A stretch of 64,000 nucleotides of DNA from JBMNGW01 sp050950025 (lineage in GTDB: Bacteria; Spirochaetota; Spirochaetia; Sphaerochaetales; Sphaerochaetaceae): assembly GCA_050950025.1 (NCBI GenBank), contig JBMNGW010000009.1, positions 62,001 to 126,000 on the forward strand, in the 5' to 3' direction. The position numbers were made by a program, and so were the translations under genes. The notes below the pieces were generated by a model, which was not told the origin of the DNA, did no database searches, and saw only the letters and a program-made list of their open reading frames with translations. The stretch's first letter is position 1; every line of letters begins with the position of its first letter. Below, piece after piece: positions 51,891 to 60,534 of the stretch.

Positions 51891-52535
51891 TTATACCTCT
51901 CTGACATCAAGGACCTCAATGACCAGAGGCTTAATAATCTCCACAGCTTTGGCCATGGTAATGTTCTGCATTTTGATGGTGCATACGGCATTGGAGGAGT
52001 CGGTTCCCATGAACGTACCAAAGGCAAAGATATCGACTCCGCTAGAGGCCAGCACGCTGGTAATTTCGGCAATGGCTCCCGGCTTATCTTCAACTAAAAA
52101 GCTTACCCGTACGCCAAAGTGACGGGCGCCAAACAATTCCAACAGAATTTTAAACAGGTCGCTTTTGCTGACGATTCCAATGAGCTTGCCATCTTCAAGC
52201 ACTGGGAGGGCCGAAAGATCTTGGTCAACCATCAATCGGGCTGCCTCTTCAACCGTATAGTCTTTAGTGATAGTCACCACATTGCGTGTCATCAGCTTTT
52301 TCACTGTTAGCTGACTAAGCAAGTAAGCCATTTCATGGATGGAAAGAGTGCTTACCGGAGAGGGAGAAGCGTACAGGATGTCTTTCTCACTGATGATGCC
52401 GACAAGCTTTTTATCTTTGTCTAACACCGGCAAGCGGTGGACTTTCTCCCGCTTCATAATGGCCGAAGCATCGGCAACCGACATCTCGGGAGTCGCTGTC
52501 ACCGGATTTCGTGTCATTCTTCTCTCAATAATCAT
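51891..52535 (-). CDS. CBS-pair plus ACT domain protein (AcuB-like)
   Basis: 214 aa. Two CBS repeats (about 1-60 and 75-135: VLDKDKKLVGIISEKDIL and VLEDGKLIGIVSKSDLF) followed by an ACT-like domain (about 145-214, VEDKPGAIAEITSVLASSGVDIFAF). Such proteins sense adenine nucleotides and amino acids. Start ATG 52535 has GGAGG at 5 nt. It lies downstream of the branched-chain amino-acid transporter genes on the same strand, which fits an amino-acid-sensing role (inference). Confidence 0.9.
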   Translation of the reverse strand: MIIERRMTRNPVTATPEMSVADASAIMKREKVHRLPVLDKDKKLVGIISEKDILYASPSPVSTLSIHEMAYLLSQLTVKKLMTRNVVTITKDYTVEEAARLMVDQDLSALPVLEDGKLIGIVSKSDLFKILLELFGARHFGVRVSFLVEDKPGAIAEITSVLASSGVDIFAFGTFMGTDSSNAVCTIKMQNITMAKAVEIIKPLVIEVLDVREV

Positions 52536-52601
52536 CTGAACCTCCACCTTCTACAAGAGCAGGCATTTCCATTTTACTTCACATAGTCCAAAAGTCCACT
52601 G

Positions 52602-53342
52602 TCACTCTCCGAGATAAGCGGCCCTGACTTGTTCATTTTCTAACAACAGAGAACTGCTGTCGGAAAGGACAATCGACCCGTTTTCCATTACATACCCTTT
52701 TTTGGAAGCTTTTAGTGCCATACGGGCATTTTGCTCCACTAAAAAGATGGTCACTTTGTCCTCTCTGTTAATAATCTCAATTTTCTCAAAAATATCTTGG
52801 ATGATCAGCGGCGCTAATCCCAATCCCGGCTCATCTAGGAGCAAAAGTCGCGGAAAGCTCATCAAAGCTCGGGCAATAGCCATCATTTGTTGCTCTCCTC
52901 CACTTAGGGAGCGGGTCTTTTGCTTTTTGCGAGCCCCAAGGATGGGGAAAAAATCGTACATTTCCTCTTTTTTTCGCTGCACTTTCTGCTCATCGCGAAT
53001 AAGGAAAGCTCCCATATCCAGATTCTCTTCCACAGTCATATCGGTAAACACACGTCGCCCTTCGGGAACCAAAGCGACACCTAAAGCAGCAATTTCATCA
53101 GTTCTTAAATTTCGGCCTTGATGAGAATTCCCACTGGCAATCATTTTCTGTTCAAAACTGATAGAACCGCTGGTAATCGGCTCCAAGCCGACAATCGCTT
53201 TAAGCAAGGTGCTTTTACCTGCCCCATTGGCCCCAATAAGGCATACAATATCACCTTCATCGACACCGATGCTTACCTGCTTCAACGCCCTGATATTACC
53301 GTATGAGACACTGATTGCATCGATGCTCAACAACTCACTCAT
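52602..53342 (-). CDS. livF: Branched-chain amino acid ABC transporter ATPase LivF
   Basis: 246 aa. Walker A GANGAGKSTLLKAIVG, signature SLSGGEQQMMAIARALM, Walker B LLLLDEPGLGLAPLI, and VEQNARMAL, the LivF-type H-loop replacement. Start overlaps livG by 4 nt. Confidence 0.95.
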   Translation of the reverse strand: MSELLSIDAISVSYGNIRALKQVSIGVDEGDIVCLIGANGAGKSTLLKAIVGLEPITSGSISFEQKMIASGNSHQGRNLRTDEIAALGVALVPEGRRVFTDMTVEENLDMGAFLIRDEQKVQRKKEEMYDFFPILGARKKQKTRSLSGGEQQMMAIARALMSFPRLLLLDEPGLGLAPLIIQDIFEKIEIINREDKVTIFLVEQNARMALKASKKGYVMENGSIVLSDSSSLLLENEQVRAAYLGE

Positions 53343-54118
53343 GCTTCTTCCTTTCCTAAGTAGGCTTCAATTACCTTGGGATTGCTTCTAATCTCTTTAG
53401 GAGTCCCTTGGGCAATATTCTGCCCATAATTAAGAACTGTGATGGTGTCGCAGATATTCATCACCAACTTCATATCATGTTCGATTAAGACCACCGTAAT
53501 TCCCAGGTCTCGAATTTTTCTAATGGTTTTCATCAGCGAATCGGTCTCAAAGGGGTTCATTCCGGCAGCCGGTTCATCCAAAAAGAGAATCTGAGGATCG
53601 GTTGCCATAGCTCGGGCAATTTCCAATTCCCGCTGGTGTCCGTATGGGAGGTTTTTGGCCAATTCGTTTGCCAACGGTTCAAGTTTAAAAAATGAGAGCC
53701 ACTTCACAGCTGCTTCATGCAATTGAGCATACTCTTTGCGCACTTGTAAAAAACTTCTGATGGCAGCTGCTGCTCTGCCTTTGGTTGGTGATAATCCGGT
53801 GGTAAAATGGAGTCCGACCATCACATTCTCCAAAACCGAAAGCTCTTTAAACAGGCGAATATTTTGGAATGTACGGGCAATACCCATGCGGCAAATCTGA
53901 TGGGCGCTGTAGTTTGTAATGTTGGTCCCTTTGAAATGAACTGTTCCGCTGGTGGCCGTATCTAAGCCTGTCATATTGTTAAAGAGCGTTGTTTTACCCG
54001 CCCCGTTGGGTCCGATTAATCCGCTGATAAGTCCTTGACGCACTTGAAAGTCGACTTCACTGACGGCTATTACCCCTCCGTAGGCTCTGGTTAATTTGTT
54101 TGCTTCAAGCAGTACCAT
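53339..54118 (-). CDS. livG: Branched-chain amino acid ABC transporter ATPase LivG
   Basis: 259 aa. Walker A GPNGAGKTTLFNNMTG, signature-equivalent LPYGHQRELEIARAMA, Walker B ILFLDEPAAGMNPFET, LIEHDMKLVM. Start is ATG 54118 or GTG 54121 (GTGA overlap with livM); AAGGAG lies 7 or 4 nt upstream respectively. Confidence 0.95.
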   Translation of the reverse strand: MVLLEANKLTRAYGGVIAVSEVDFQVRQGLISGLIGPNGAGKTTLFNNMTGLDTATSGTVHFKGTNITNYSAHQICRMGIARTFQNIRLFKELSVLENVMVGLHFTTGLSPTKGRAAAAIRSFLQVRKEYAQLHEAAVKWLSFFKLEPLANELAKNLPYGHQRELEIARAMATDPQILFLDEPAAGMNPFETDSLMKTIRKIRDLGITVVLIEHDMKLVMNICDTITVLNYGQNIAQGTPKEIRSNPKVIEAYLGKEEA

Positions 54119-55026
54119 CACAACTCTCCTTTATGCACAGAACGCAAAGGGGTGCGCTGCTTTCTGCCAAGTATCCCTTGGGGGCGCCAAATCATCATAA
54201 TCACCAAAATAAGACCAAACAGGACCTGTTTGAACTGTGGCGGAATAATGTTGGACAAACCGACTAACTGGGGGAAATACGAGATGAATTGAATCAAAAA
54301 TGCTCCCAAAATAACTGCTTTGAAGTTTCCCATCCCCCCTAAGACCACCATGCACAGCACCATTATTGAGACCATGAAAGTGAAAACTCCGGGAGTGACT
54401 GAAAGGATAAACTCTGCTTGTAAGCTGCCGGCGATACCGGCTACCGCAGCTCCGAAAATAAAGGCCCAAACTTTGTAACGAGTCACATTGATTCCCATTG
54501 AGGAGGCGGCTATTTCATCCTCTCGAATGGCTTCCAGAGCCCGCCCGATGCGTGATTTAGCCAAATTCTCAAAAAGGAAATAAAAGACGGCCACAAATAT
54601 CCAAACAAGCACTAAAAAGCCCCATTTCGTATATGGGCTGATTTTTACTCCCAAAAGAGAAATCATCGGAATTTTCTGAATTCCCATCGGCCCTTTGGTG
54701 ACGCTGTCCCAGTTATTGAGGATGTTGCGCACAATTTCACCAAAGCCCAACGTAGCTATGGCTAAATAATCGCCTTTAAGCCGTAAGGTGGGTAAGCCAA
54801 TAAGAAGGCCAAAAATTCCCGATAAAAAGGCGGCCACGGGGATAGTGAGCCAGAAGTTCCACCCGTAAGTGACACTGAGAATCGCCGTGGCATAACTACC
54901 GATGGCAAAAAACCCGGCTTGAGTTAAAGAGAGCAAGCCGACATACCCGGTAATCAGGTTCTGCCCGATAGCCATTAAGGCGTAAATTCCTGTATAGATT
55001 AAAATCAACAGGATAAAGTTCAACAT
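54118..55026 (-). CDS. livM: Branched-chain amino acid ABC transporter permease LivM
   Basis: 302 aa, about eight to ten hydrophobic helices. GQNLITGYVGLLSLTQAGFFAIGSYATAIL near the N-terminus and GRALEAIREDEIAASSMGINVTRYK (EAA-like loop) are LivM features. One-base overlap with livH. Confidence 0.94.
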   Translation of the reverse strand: MLNFILLILIYTGIYALMAIGQNLITGYVGLLSLTQAGFFAIGSYATAILSVTYGWNFWLTIPVAAFLSGIFGLLIGLPTLRLKGDYLAIATLGFGEIVRNILNNWDSVTKGPMGIQKIPMISLLGVKISPYTKWGFLVLVWIFVAVFYFLFENLAKSRIGRALEAIREDEIAASSMGINVTRYKVWAFIFGAAVAGIAGSLQAEFILSVTPGVFTFMVSIMVLCMVVLGGMGNFKAVILGAFLIQFISYFPQLVGLSNIIPPQFKQVLFGLILVIMMIWRPQGILGRKQRTPLRSVHKGEL

Positions 55027-55943
55027 CAGACTTTCTCCTTTTCCGCTTTACCCAGCAAGCCTTCAGGTTTGACCAATAAGATAATGATCAAAGCAATAAA
55101 AGCAATCGTGTCCCGCAGGCCGTACGGAATTCCCAGAATTGCCACACCAAAGGTTTCCAGCACCCCCAGCAGAATGCCTCCCAGCATGGCTCCTGAGATA
55201 TTGCCGATGCCCCCCACGACTGCGGCGACAAAGGCCTTTAAGCCCGTCATGGTTCCCATAGAGGGATAAACTTTGATTTCCAAAGCAATGAGGAAACCGG
55301 CAGTGGCGGCTAAGGCCGAACCGATAGCAAATGTGATGGCAATAATTTTGTCGGCTTTGATGCCCATTAATTTAGCCGTATCTTGGTCTAAGCTGGTAGC
55401 TCTCATTGCCTTGCCGATGCGTGAGCGGTCGACAAAGAGCTTTAGAGTTATCATCATTACAACGACTACTACTAAAATCAGTATCTGGTGGGGAGTTATG
55501 GAGACTCCTTTTAGGCGTAACGGAGTATTGTCAAATGGATATTCGAGCTTGCGAGAACGAGTTCCCCACAGCCAAGCTGCCATGTTGCTTAAAATGAAAG
55601 AGACTCCAATTGCCGAAAGCAAGGGAGCCAAGCGAGTTGCTCGGCGCAGCGGCTTGTAGGCTATTTTCTCAATAAGCATCCCCAAAGCTGCACTGAAAGC
55701 CATTCCGGCCAACATAGCGATGAAAAAAGCAACGAAAGTCCAAACTCCGATGGCTTGTCCTCTGATGGCATTGTAGACAAACAGCCCGATGTAGGAACCT
55801 ACCATCAAAATATCACCATGAGCAAAGTTGATGAATTTGAGAATCCCGTACACCATGGTATAGCCCAAAGCTATGAGAGCGTAGATTCCGCCAAGGGTTA
55901 AACCATTTACCAGGTGCTGGAAAAATTCTGCACTAGATCCCAC
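55026..55943 (-). CDS. livH: Branched-chain amino acid ABC transporter permease LivH
   Basis: 305 aa permease. GLTLGGIYALIALGYTMVYGILKFINFAHGDI is the LivH signature; GKAMRATSLDQDTAKLMGIKADKI is the coupling loop. Start GTG 55943 with AAGGAG at 6 nt, immediately after the terminator-like hairpin behind livK. Confidence 0.95.
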   Translation of the reverse strand: MGSSAEFFQHLVNGLTLGGIYALIALGYTMVYGILKFINFAHGDILMVGSYIGLFVYNAIRGQAIGVWTFVAFFIAMLAGMAFSAALGMLIEKIAYKPLRRATRLAPLLSAIGVSFILSNMAAWLWGTRSRKLEYPFDNTPLRLKGVSITPHQILILVVVVVMMITLKLFVDRSRIGKAMRATSLDQDTAKLMGIKADKIIAITFAIGSALAATAGFLIALEIKVYPSMGTMTGLKAFVAAVVGGIGNISGAMLGGILLGVLETFGVAILGIPYGLRDTIAFIALIIILLVKPEGLLGKAEKEKV

Positions 55944-55955
55944 AATTGGCTCCTT

Positions 55956-55989
55956 AAAAAGTCAGACCCCCGCGACAAGCGGAGGTCTG
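55956..55989 (-). terminator. Attenuator-type terminator between livK and livH
   Basis: Minus strand CAGACCTCCGC and GCGGGGGTCTG pair (one mismatch, short loop), followed by ACTTTTT. The next gene livH starts only 13 nt further on, so termination must be partial if livHMGF is read from the livK promoter. Confidence 0.75.
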
Positions 55990-56043
55990 CGCGTCGACTG
56001 GCTCACACAGTACCATATGTGGTCGCGACTATGCAATAATTGC

Positions 56044-56071
56044 CTTCAAGAGCCCAGCTGGGCTCTTGAAG
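56044..56071. other. 28-bp perfect palindrome after livK
   Basis: CTTCAAGAGCCCAG followed directly by its reverse complement, 11 nt after the livK stop codon. No T-tract follows. In RNA it would fold to a tall hairpin and protect the livK 3' end. Confidence 0.7.
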
Positions 56072-56082
56072 ACTGCAGGTAC

Positions 56083-57252
56083 CTATTTTACTTCTACCAA
56101 TGCGCCGTCAACAACAGTGAATGCGCCAAGGTAGCGGGGAGTTGTCTTGTCAACTTTGTAAACACCTTGGTAGGAGACCAAATCTCCGTTCTCGGCAAAG
56201 TTGATCAATCCGTTAATTCCCTCAAAATCTTTGGTTGCGGCAAACGCATCGCGAACTGCTTTGCGGTCAAACTTACCCGTTGCGGCATAGACTTTTTCCA
56301 TTGCGGCAAACAGGATGTTGGCTCCATCATAAGCGTTTTTAGCAAAAGAATCGGGAGCAAAACCAAACTGAGCGGTATACTTGCTCTCAAAACTCTTCGA
56401 AGCAGCCGACTCGGCAACTTCAGTCGGACCAACATAGACTACCCCGTCGGTATACGCTGCGGCCAAATCATAAATTTCAGGGTTGGAGAATCCGTCACTG
56501 GAGAGGAACGGGATGTTCAGACCAAGCTGTGAAGCCTGTTCCAGAATCTGGGCCATTTCAGCGGTATAGTTGGGAATATAGATGGCATCGGGATTAGCCG
56601 CTCTAATTTTGGTCAACTGGGTTTTGAAGTCCTTATCACCAATCTGAGCTGTTTCGGCAATGACGACTTTACCGCCGCGGCTTTCAAAAGCCTCTTTGGT
56701 CCCTTCATACAATCCCTGGCTATAGTCGTTTTTCACATAAAGAACTGCCAAGTTCCTCACACCAAGTCTTTCGTAGAAATAGTGTCCCGAAACTTCACCT
56801 TGCAACCCGTCGGAAGCAACGGTGCGGAAAATATAGTCACCGATGTTGGTGATATCTTTGTGAGTTCCCGAAGGAGTGACCATCAAAATGCCTTCACCTT
56901 GAACCCGCTCGCCGACTGCAAAAGCAACACCGGTGAACACTGGTCCAATCAAAGCCACAATTTTATCGGAGCTGGAGAGTTTCTCTATGCCGGCAAGTCC
57001 TTTTTGAGGATCGCCTTCCGAGTCTTCAATCATCATCTCGATTTTTACTTTTCCGGCGATTCCACCGGTGGCGTTTTTCTCTTCAAGGGCGATAAGAGCA
57101 CCTTTGGAAATTAGATTACCATAGTTGGAGTAATCTCCAGTCATCGGGCCGATGAAGCCGATTTTAACTGTGCTCTCCTCTTTGCCTCCTGCGGCAAACA
57201 GTGTTGTTGCCACCAAAGCAATAATCATTATTGCAACAAGTTTCTTTTTCAT
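56083..57252 (-). CDS. livK: Branched-chain amino acid-type ABC transporter binding protein
   Basis: 389 aa periplasmic protein. Signal peptide about 1-20 (MKKKLVAIMIIALVATTLFA) without a lipobox cysteine. The mature part begins KIGFIGPMTGDYSNYGNLISKGALIALEEKNA, typical of Leu/Ile/Val-binding proteins. AGGAGG is 5 nt before ATG 57252. It has a strong promoter and is followed by two hairpins, so it should be made in excess of the permease and ATPases. The ligand could be another amino acid or amide. Confidence 0.93.
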   Translation of the reverse strand: MKKKLVAIMIIALVATTLFAAGGKEESTVKIGFIGPMTGDYSNYGNLISKGALIALEEKNATGGIAGKVKIEMMIEDSEGDPQKGLAGIEKLSSSDKIVALIGPVFTGVAFAVGERVQGEGILMVTPSGTHKDITNIGDYIFRTVASDGLQGEVSGHYFYERLGVRNLAVLYVKNDYSQGLYEGTKEAFESRGGKVVIAETAQIGDKDFKTQLTKIRAANPDAIYIPNYTAEMAQILEQASQLGLNIPFLSSDGFSNPEIYDLAAAYTDGVVYVGPTEVAESAASKSFESKYTAQFGFAPDSFAKNAYDGANILFAAMEKVYAATGKFDRKAVRDAFAATKDFEGINGLINFAENGDLVSYQGVYKVDKTTPRYLGAFTVVDGALVEVK

Positions 57253-57323
57253 ACATACCTCCTGTATGGTTCCTCTCTATATGCCTTTGCATCCGCATCC
57301 GGCGGTAAAAAAGAGTTAACGGA

Positions 57324-57354
57324 ATTATATACATAAAACAGTATATTTATTCAA
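57324..57354 (-). promoter_or_regulatory. Promoter of livK
   Basis: Minus-strand TTGAAT (57349-57354) with TATAAT (57324-57329) after 19 bp, or TATATA after 17 bp. It lies in an AT-rich stretch about 75 bp upstream of the start. The rest of 57253-57548 holds no gene. Confidence 0.65.
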
Positions 57355-57548
57355 CTCTCTTTCATCATTGCTCATAAAGAAGCTAATTGAAGCAGAAGAT
57401 ACTGAAAAGAATCGCTGGGGTAAAGCTCCTTTTGCACTGCCTGTATGCAAAAAATGCAGAATTATGTAAAAAACATGTAATAATACTCTGTTTGCCAACC
57501 TATATATGGTACACTGAACGATATTCTTACCCAATAAAGGAGAAAGGT

Positions 57549-58760
57549 ATGAAGAAGGTTCTGATAACTCTTACCCTGTTGCTTATCGCCACCACCGTGG
57601 TGTTTGCCCAGGGAGCAAAGGCGGCTCCTTCCGCTGCGGGACAACCTTTTCACATCGGTATTGTTACCGGTACAGTTTCGCAGTCTGAAGACGACCTTCG
57701 TGGTGCCGAACTCATTGCCAAAGAGTACGGCATAGTAAAAGATGGCGGCATGGTCCAGCTGGTGAACTATCCTGATAACTTCATGGACGAGCAGGAAACC
57801 ACTATTACGCAGATTGCCGGTTTAGCGGATGACCCGCTGATGAAGGCTATCATCGTGAACCAGTCTGTTCCCGGAACAACTGAAGCTTTCCGCCGCGTCA
57901 AAGAAAAGAGGCCCGACATTATTACAATCGCCGGTGAGCCTCATGAAGACCCGGGCGTCATCCAGACCGCCGCTGATTTAGCAGTGAACAACGACTTTGT
58001 TGCTCGCGGCTACTTGATCATTAAAACGGCTCATGATCTGGGAGCCGACACGTTTGTCCACATTTCGTTCCCCCGCCACATGAGCTATGAGACTTTGAGC
58101 AGACGGGCAGCGATTATGGAAGAGGCGTGCAAAGAGTTCGGCATGCGGTTTGTCAGAGAGACAGCCCCCGACCCGCTTAGCGATGTCGGTCAAGCCGGTG
58201 CTCAGCAGTACATTCTGGAAAAAGTCCCCGCATGGGTACAACAGTACGGCAAAAACACCGCCTATTTCTGTACCAATGATGCTCACACCGAGCCTCTTTT
58301 GAAGCAGCTGTTCGCTTACGGCGGCCTGTTCATCGAAGCCGACTTGCCCTCTCCTTTGATGGGCTACCCCGGAGCTTTGGGCCTCGATCTTTCTGCTCAG
58401 GCCGGTGACTCTGTTGCTATTTTGAAGGCTGTTGAAGATGCAGTCATTGCCAAAGGCGGCTCCGGTCGCTTTGGTACTTGGGCATTCAGCTATGGTATTG
58501 CTACCAGCGCCGGATTGGCTCAGCATGCCATCAACGTCGTCAACGGCGAATCGGAACTTACTAAGCTTTCAGACATCATGAAAGCGTATGAAAAGTTCAC
58601 CCCGGGCGCTCAGTGGAACGGAAGCTTCTACAGCGACACCTCCACAGGCGTCAGAGCTCGCAACCACGTTCTGATTTATCAGGACACCTACATGATGGGC
58701 AAAGGCTACATGGGTACTCCGTCGGTGACAATTCCCGACAAATATTTCTTGATTAAATAA
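57549..58760 (+). CDS. DUF3798-type periplasmic binding protein of an ABC importer
   Basis: 403 aa. Signal peptide about 1-20 ending VVFAQG; then HIGIVTGTVSQSEDDLRGAELIAKEYG, a type I periplasmic-binding fold. I recognise it as the DUF3798 family, whose ligand is not known. AAAGGAG precedes ATG 57549. It is followed by a strong terminator and then an ATPase, two permeases and a small membrane-anchored protein, so it is the binding subunit of that importer. The permease and ATPase types suggest a sugar- or nucleoside-class substrate (inference). Confidence 0.85.
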   Translation: MKKVLITLTLLLIATTVVFAQGAKAAPSAAGQPFHIGIVTGTVSQSEDDLRGAELIAKEYGIVKDGGMVQLVNYPDNFMDEQETTITQIAGLADDPLMKAIIVNQSVPGTTEAFRRVKEKRPDIITIAGEPHEDPGVIQTAADLAVNNDFVARGYLIIKTAHDLGADTFVHISFPRHMSYETLSRRAAIMEEACKEFGMRFVRETAPDPLSDVGQAGAQQYILEKVPAWVQQYGKNTAYFCTNDAHTEPLLKQLFAYGGLFIEADLPSPLMGYPGALGLDLSAQAGDSVAILKAVEDAVIAKGGSGRFGTWAFSYGIATSAGLAQHAINVVNGESELTKLSDIMKAYEKFTPGAQWNGSFYSDTSTGVRARNHVLIYQDTYMMGKGYMGTPSVTIPDKYFLIK

Positions 58761-58776
58761 ACAATTGTTCATCTCC

Positions 58777-58806
58777 ACGTCAGGGGGGCCTCCCCCTGAC
58801 GTTTTC
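58777..58806 (+). terminator. Terminator after the DUF3798 binding-protein gene
   Basis: ACGTCAGGGGG-GCCT-CCCCCTGACGT (11-bp perfect stem) followed by TTTTC, 16 nt after the stop. Downstream genes then need read-through or a separate promoter in 58807-58923. Confidence 0.92.
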
Positions 58807-58923
58807 TTTGGCTGATTTGACGTACCTACAGCACCAAATTCCCTGCTTACAAGTGAAGAGGGAGTCTTGGTTCTGTGAAGTGAATACGTTATAGTAACAC
58901 ATCTGAATTTCAGGGGTTCGCAT

Positions 58924-60534
58924 ATGGCACAATCAGGCGCACCATTGTTGGAAATGCGCAATATAAGTAAATCATATTTCGGCAACCAAGTACTCAACGA
59001 TGTCAACTTTACGCTCCATCGGGGAGAGATTCTTGGCTTAGTCGGAGAAAACGGGGCCGGTAAATCGACACTGATGAACATTCTTTTTGGCATGGATGTT
59101 ATTCAGCAAACCGGAGGGTTCCAAGGAAAAATGGTTGTCGATGGTATAGAGGTGCATTATCACTCCTCTTTTGATGCCATTGCCGATGGCATCGGCATGG
59201 TCCATCAAGAATTTTCACTTCTGCCCGATTTCTCTGTTGCTGAAAATATCGTTCTAAACAGAGAACCATTGTTCTTTTCGTTCGCTTCAGAGGTTTTTGG
59301 CCAGCGACTGAATACCCTCAATCGCAAAGAGATGGATAAGCGCTCAAAAGCCGCCATTGATAAACTGGGCTTCTCTTTAGATGCCGCCTCTGCTGTGGGA
59401 ACTATGCCGGTGGGGCACAAACAATTTACTGAAATTGCCCGCGAGTTGAGTAAAGAGTCGATCAAAATCCTCATTTTGGACGAACCAACAGCAGTTTTAA
59501 CTGAACAAGAGGCTTCAATCCTCTTAAAAGCCATCAAGGGTCTTGCTGCTGAGGGCATTGCAGTTATCTTCATTTCTCACCGCTTGCAAGAAGTTATCGA
59601 TGTCTGCGATACCGTAGTGGTGATGCGAGACGGAAAAATTGTAAAAGAGGAACCGGCAAAGGGGCTCAGCATTAAGCAGATTGCCCATTGGATGGTGGGC
59701 CGACAAGTTGATCATGAGAGTACTCATCGCATTTTCGATTATAAAAAGAGTCCTGTTATCCTTTCATTGGAGCACCTGTGGGTCGATATGCCCGGAGAGG
59801 TGGTCAGAGATGTCAACCTTACAGTCCACCAAGGAGAGATTTTGGGAATCGGAGGGTTGGCCGGCCAGGGGAAATTAGGCATTCCCAACGGAGCGATGGG
59901 ACTTTATCCGGCTGGGGGGAAAGTTATTTTTGAAGGCCAAGAGATTGAGCTGAACCAGCCCAAGAAGTTTCTTGATGCCGGTATGGCTTTTGTCTCTGAA
60001 GATCGCCGAGGAGTGGGATTGCTTCTTGATGAGTCATTGGATTGGAACATCTCTTTTGCCGCAATGCAAGTCAACGGCAAATACCTTAAGCCCTATTTAT
60101 GGAACCTGCTTCAATGGCGTGATGAAAAAGAGATTAAGAAAGTTTCCAATAAATATATTGATGCGTTGCAAATCAAGTGTACCAGTAGCAAACAAAAAGC
60201 CAAAGAGCTTTCGGGAGGCAACCAACAAAAAGTGTGTTGTGCCAAGGCCTTTGCCCTTGAACCGCGCCTGCTGTTTGTCTCCGAGCCGACTCGCGGTATC
60301 GATATTGGAGCAAAAGCGTTAGTGTTACAAACGCTCAGAGAATATAATCAGATGTCGGGTACTACCATTGTGATGGTCTCCAGCGAACTTGAAGAGCTTA
60401 GAAGTGCCTGCGACCGTATTGCCATCGTTACTGACGGTAAAATTGCCGGTATTTTGCCTGCCAATGCTCCCAGTGAGGAGTTTGGGGTGCTGATGGTTGC
60501 CGGAAGCAAAGACGAGAAGGAGACTGATGCATGA
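58924..60534 (+). CDS. Double-domain ABC ATPase (sugar/nucleoside import type)
   Basis: 536 aa with two nucleotide-binding domains, as in CUT2/BMP-type importers. NBD1: GENGAGKSTLMNILFG, signature reduced to MPVGHKQFTEIARELS, Walker B ILILDEPTAVLTE, FISHRL. NBD2: Walker A degenerate (GGLAGQGKLGIPNG), signature KELSGGNQQKVCCAKA intact, Walker B VSEPTRGIDIGAK with Ser where Asp is usual. One composite site is therefore likely inactive, as known for this subfamily. It overlaps the first permease by 4 nt. Confidence 0.92.
   Translation: MAQSGAPLLEMRNISKSYFGNQVLNDVNFTLHRGEILGLVGENGAGKSTLMNILFGMDVIQQTGGFQGKMVVDGIEVHYHSSFDAIADGIGMVHQEFSLLPDFSVAENIVLNREPLFFSFASEVFGQRLNTLNRKEMDKRSKAAIDKLGFSLDAASAVGTMPVGHKQFTEIARELSKESIKILILDEPTAVLTEQEASILLKAIKGLAAEGIAVIFISHRLQEVIDVCDTVVVMRDGKIVKEEPAKGLSIKQIAHWMVGRQVDHESTHRIFDYKKSPVILSLEHLWVDMPGEVVRDVNLTVHQGEILGIGGLAGQGKLGIPNGAMGLYPAGGKVIFEGQEIELNQPKKFLDAGMAFVSEDRRGVGLLLDESLDWNISFAAMQVNGKYLKPYLWNLLQWRDEKEIKKVSNKYIDALQIKCTSSKQKAKELSGGNQQKVCCAKAFALEPRLLFVSEPTRGIDIGAKALVLQTLREYNQMSGTTIVMVSSELEELRSACDRIAIVTDGKIAGILPANAPSEEFGVLMVAGSKDEKETDA

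Noticed and set aside
57978..58526. 182-aa minus-strand ORF opposite the DUF3798 gene
   Set aside because: It is antisense to a clear coding gene and has no family similarity that I recognise.
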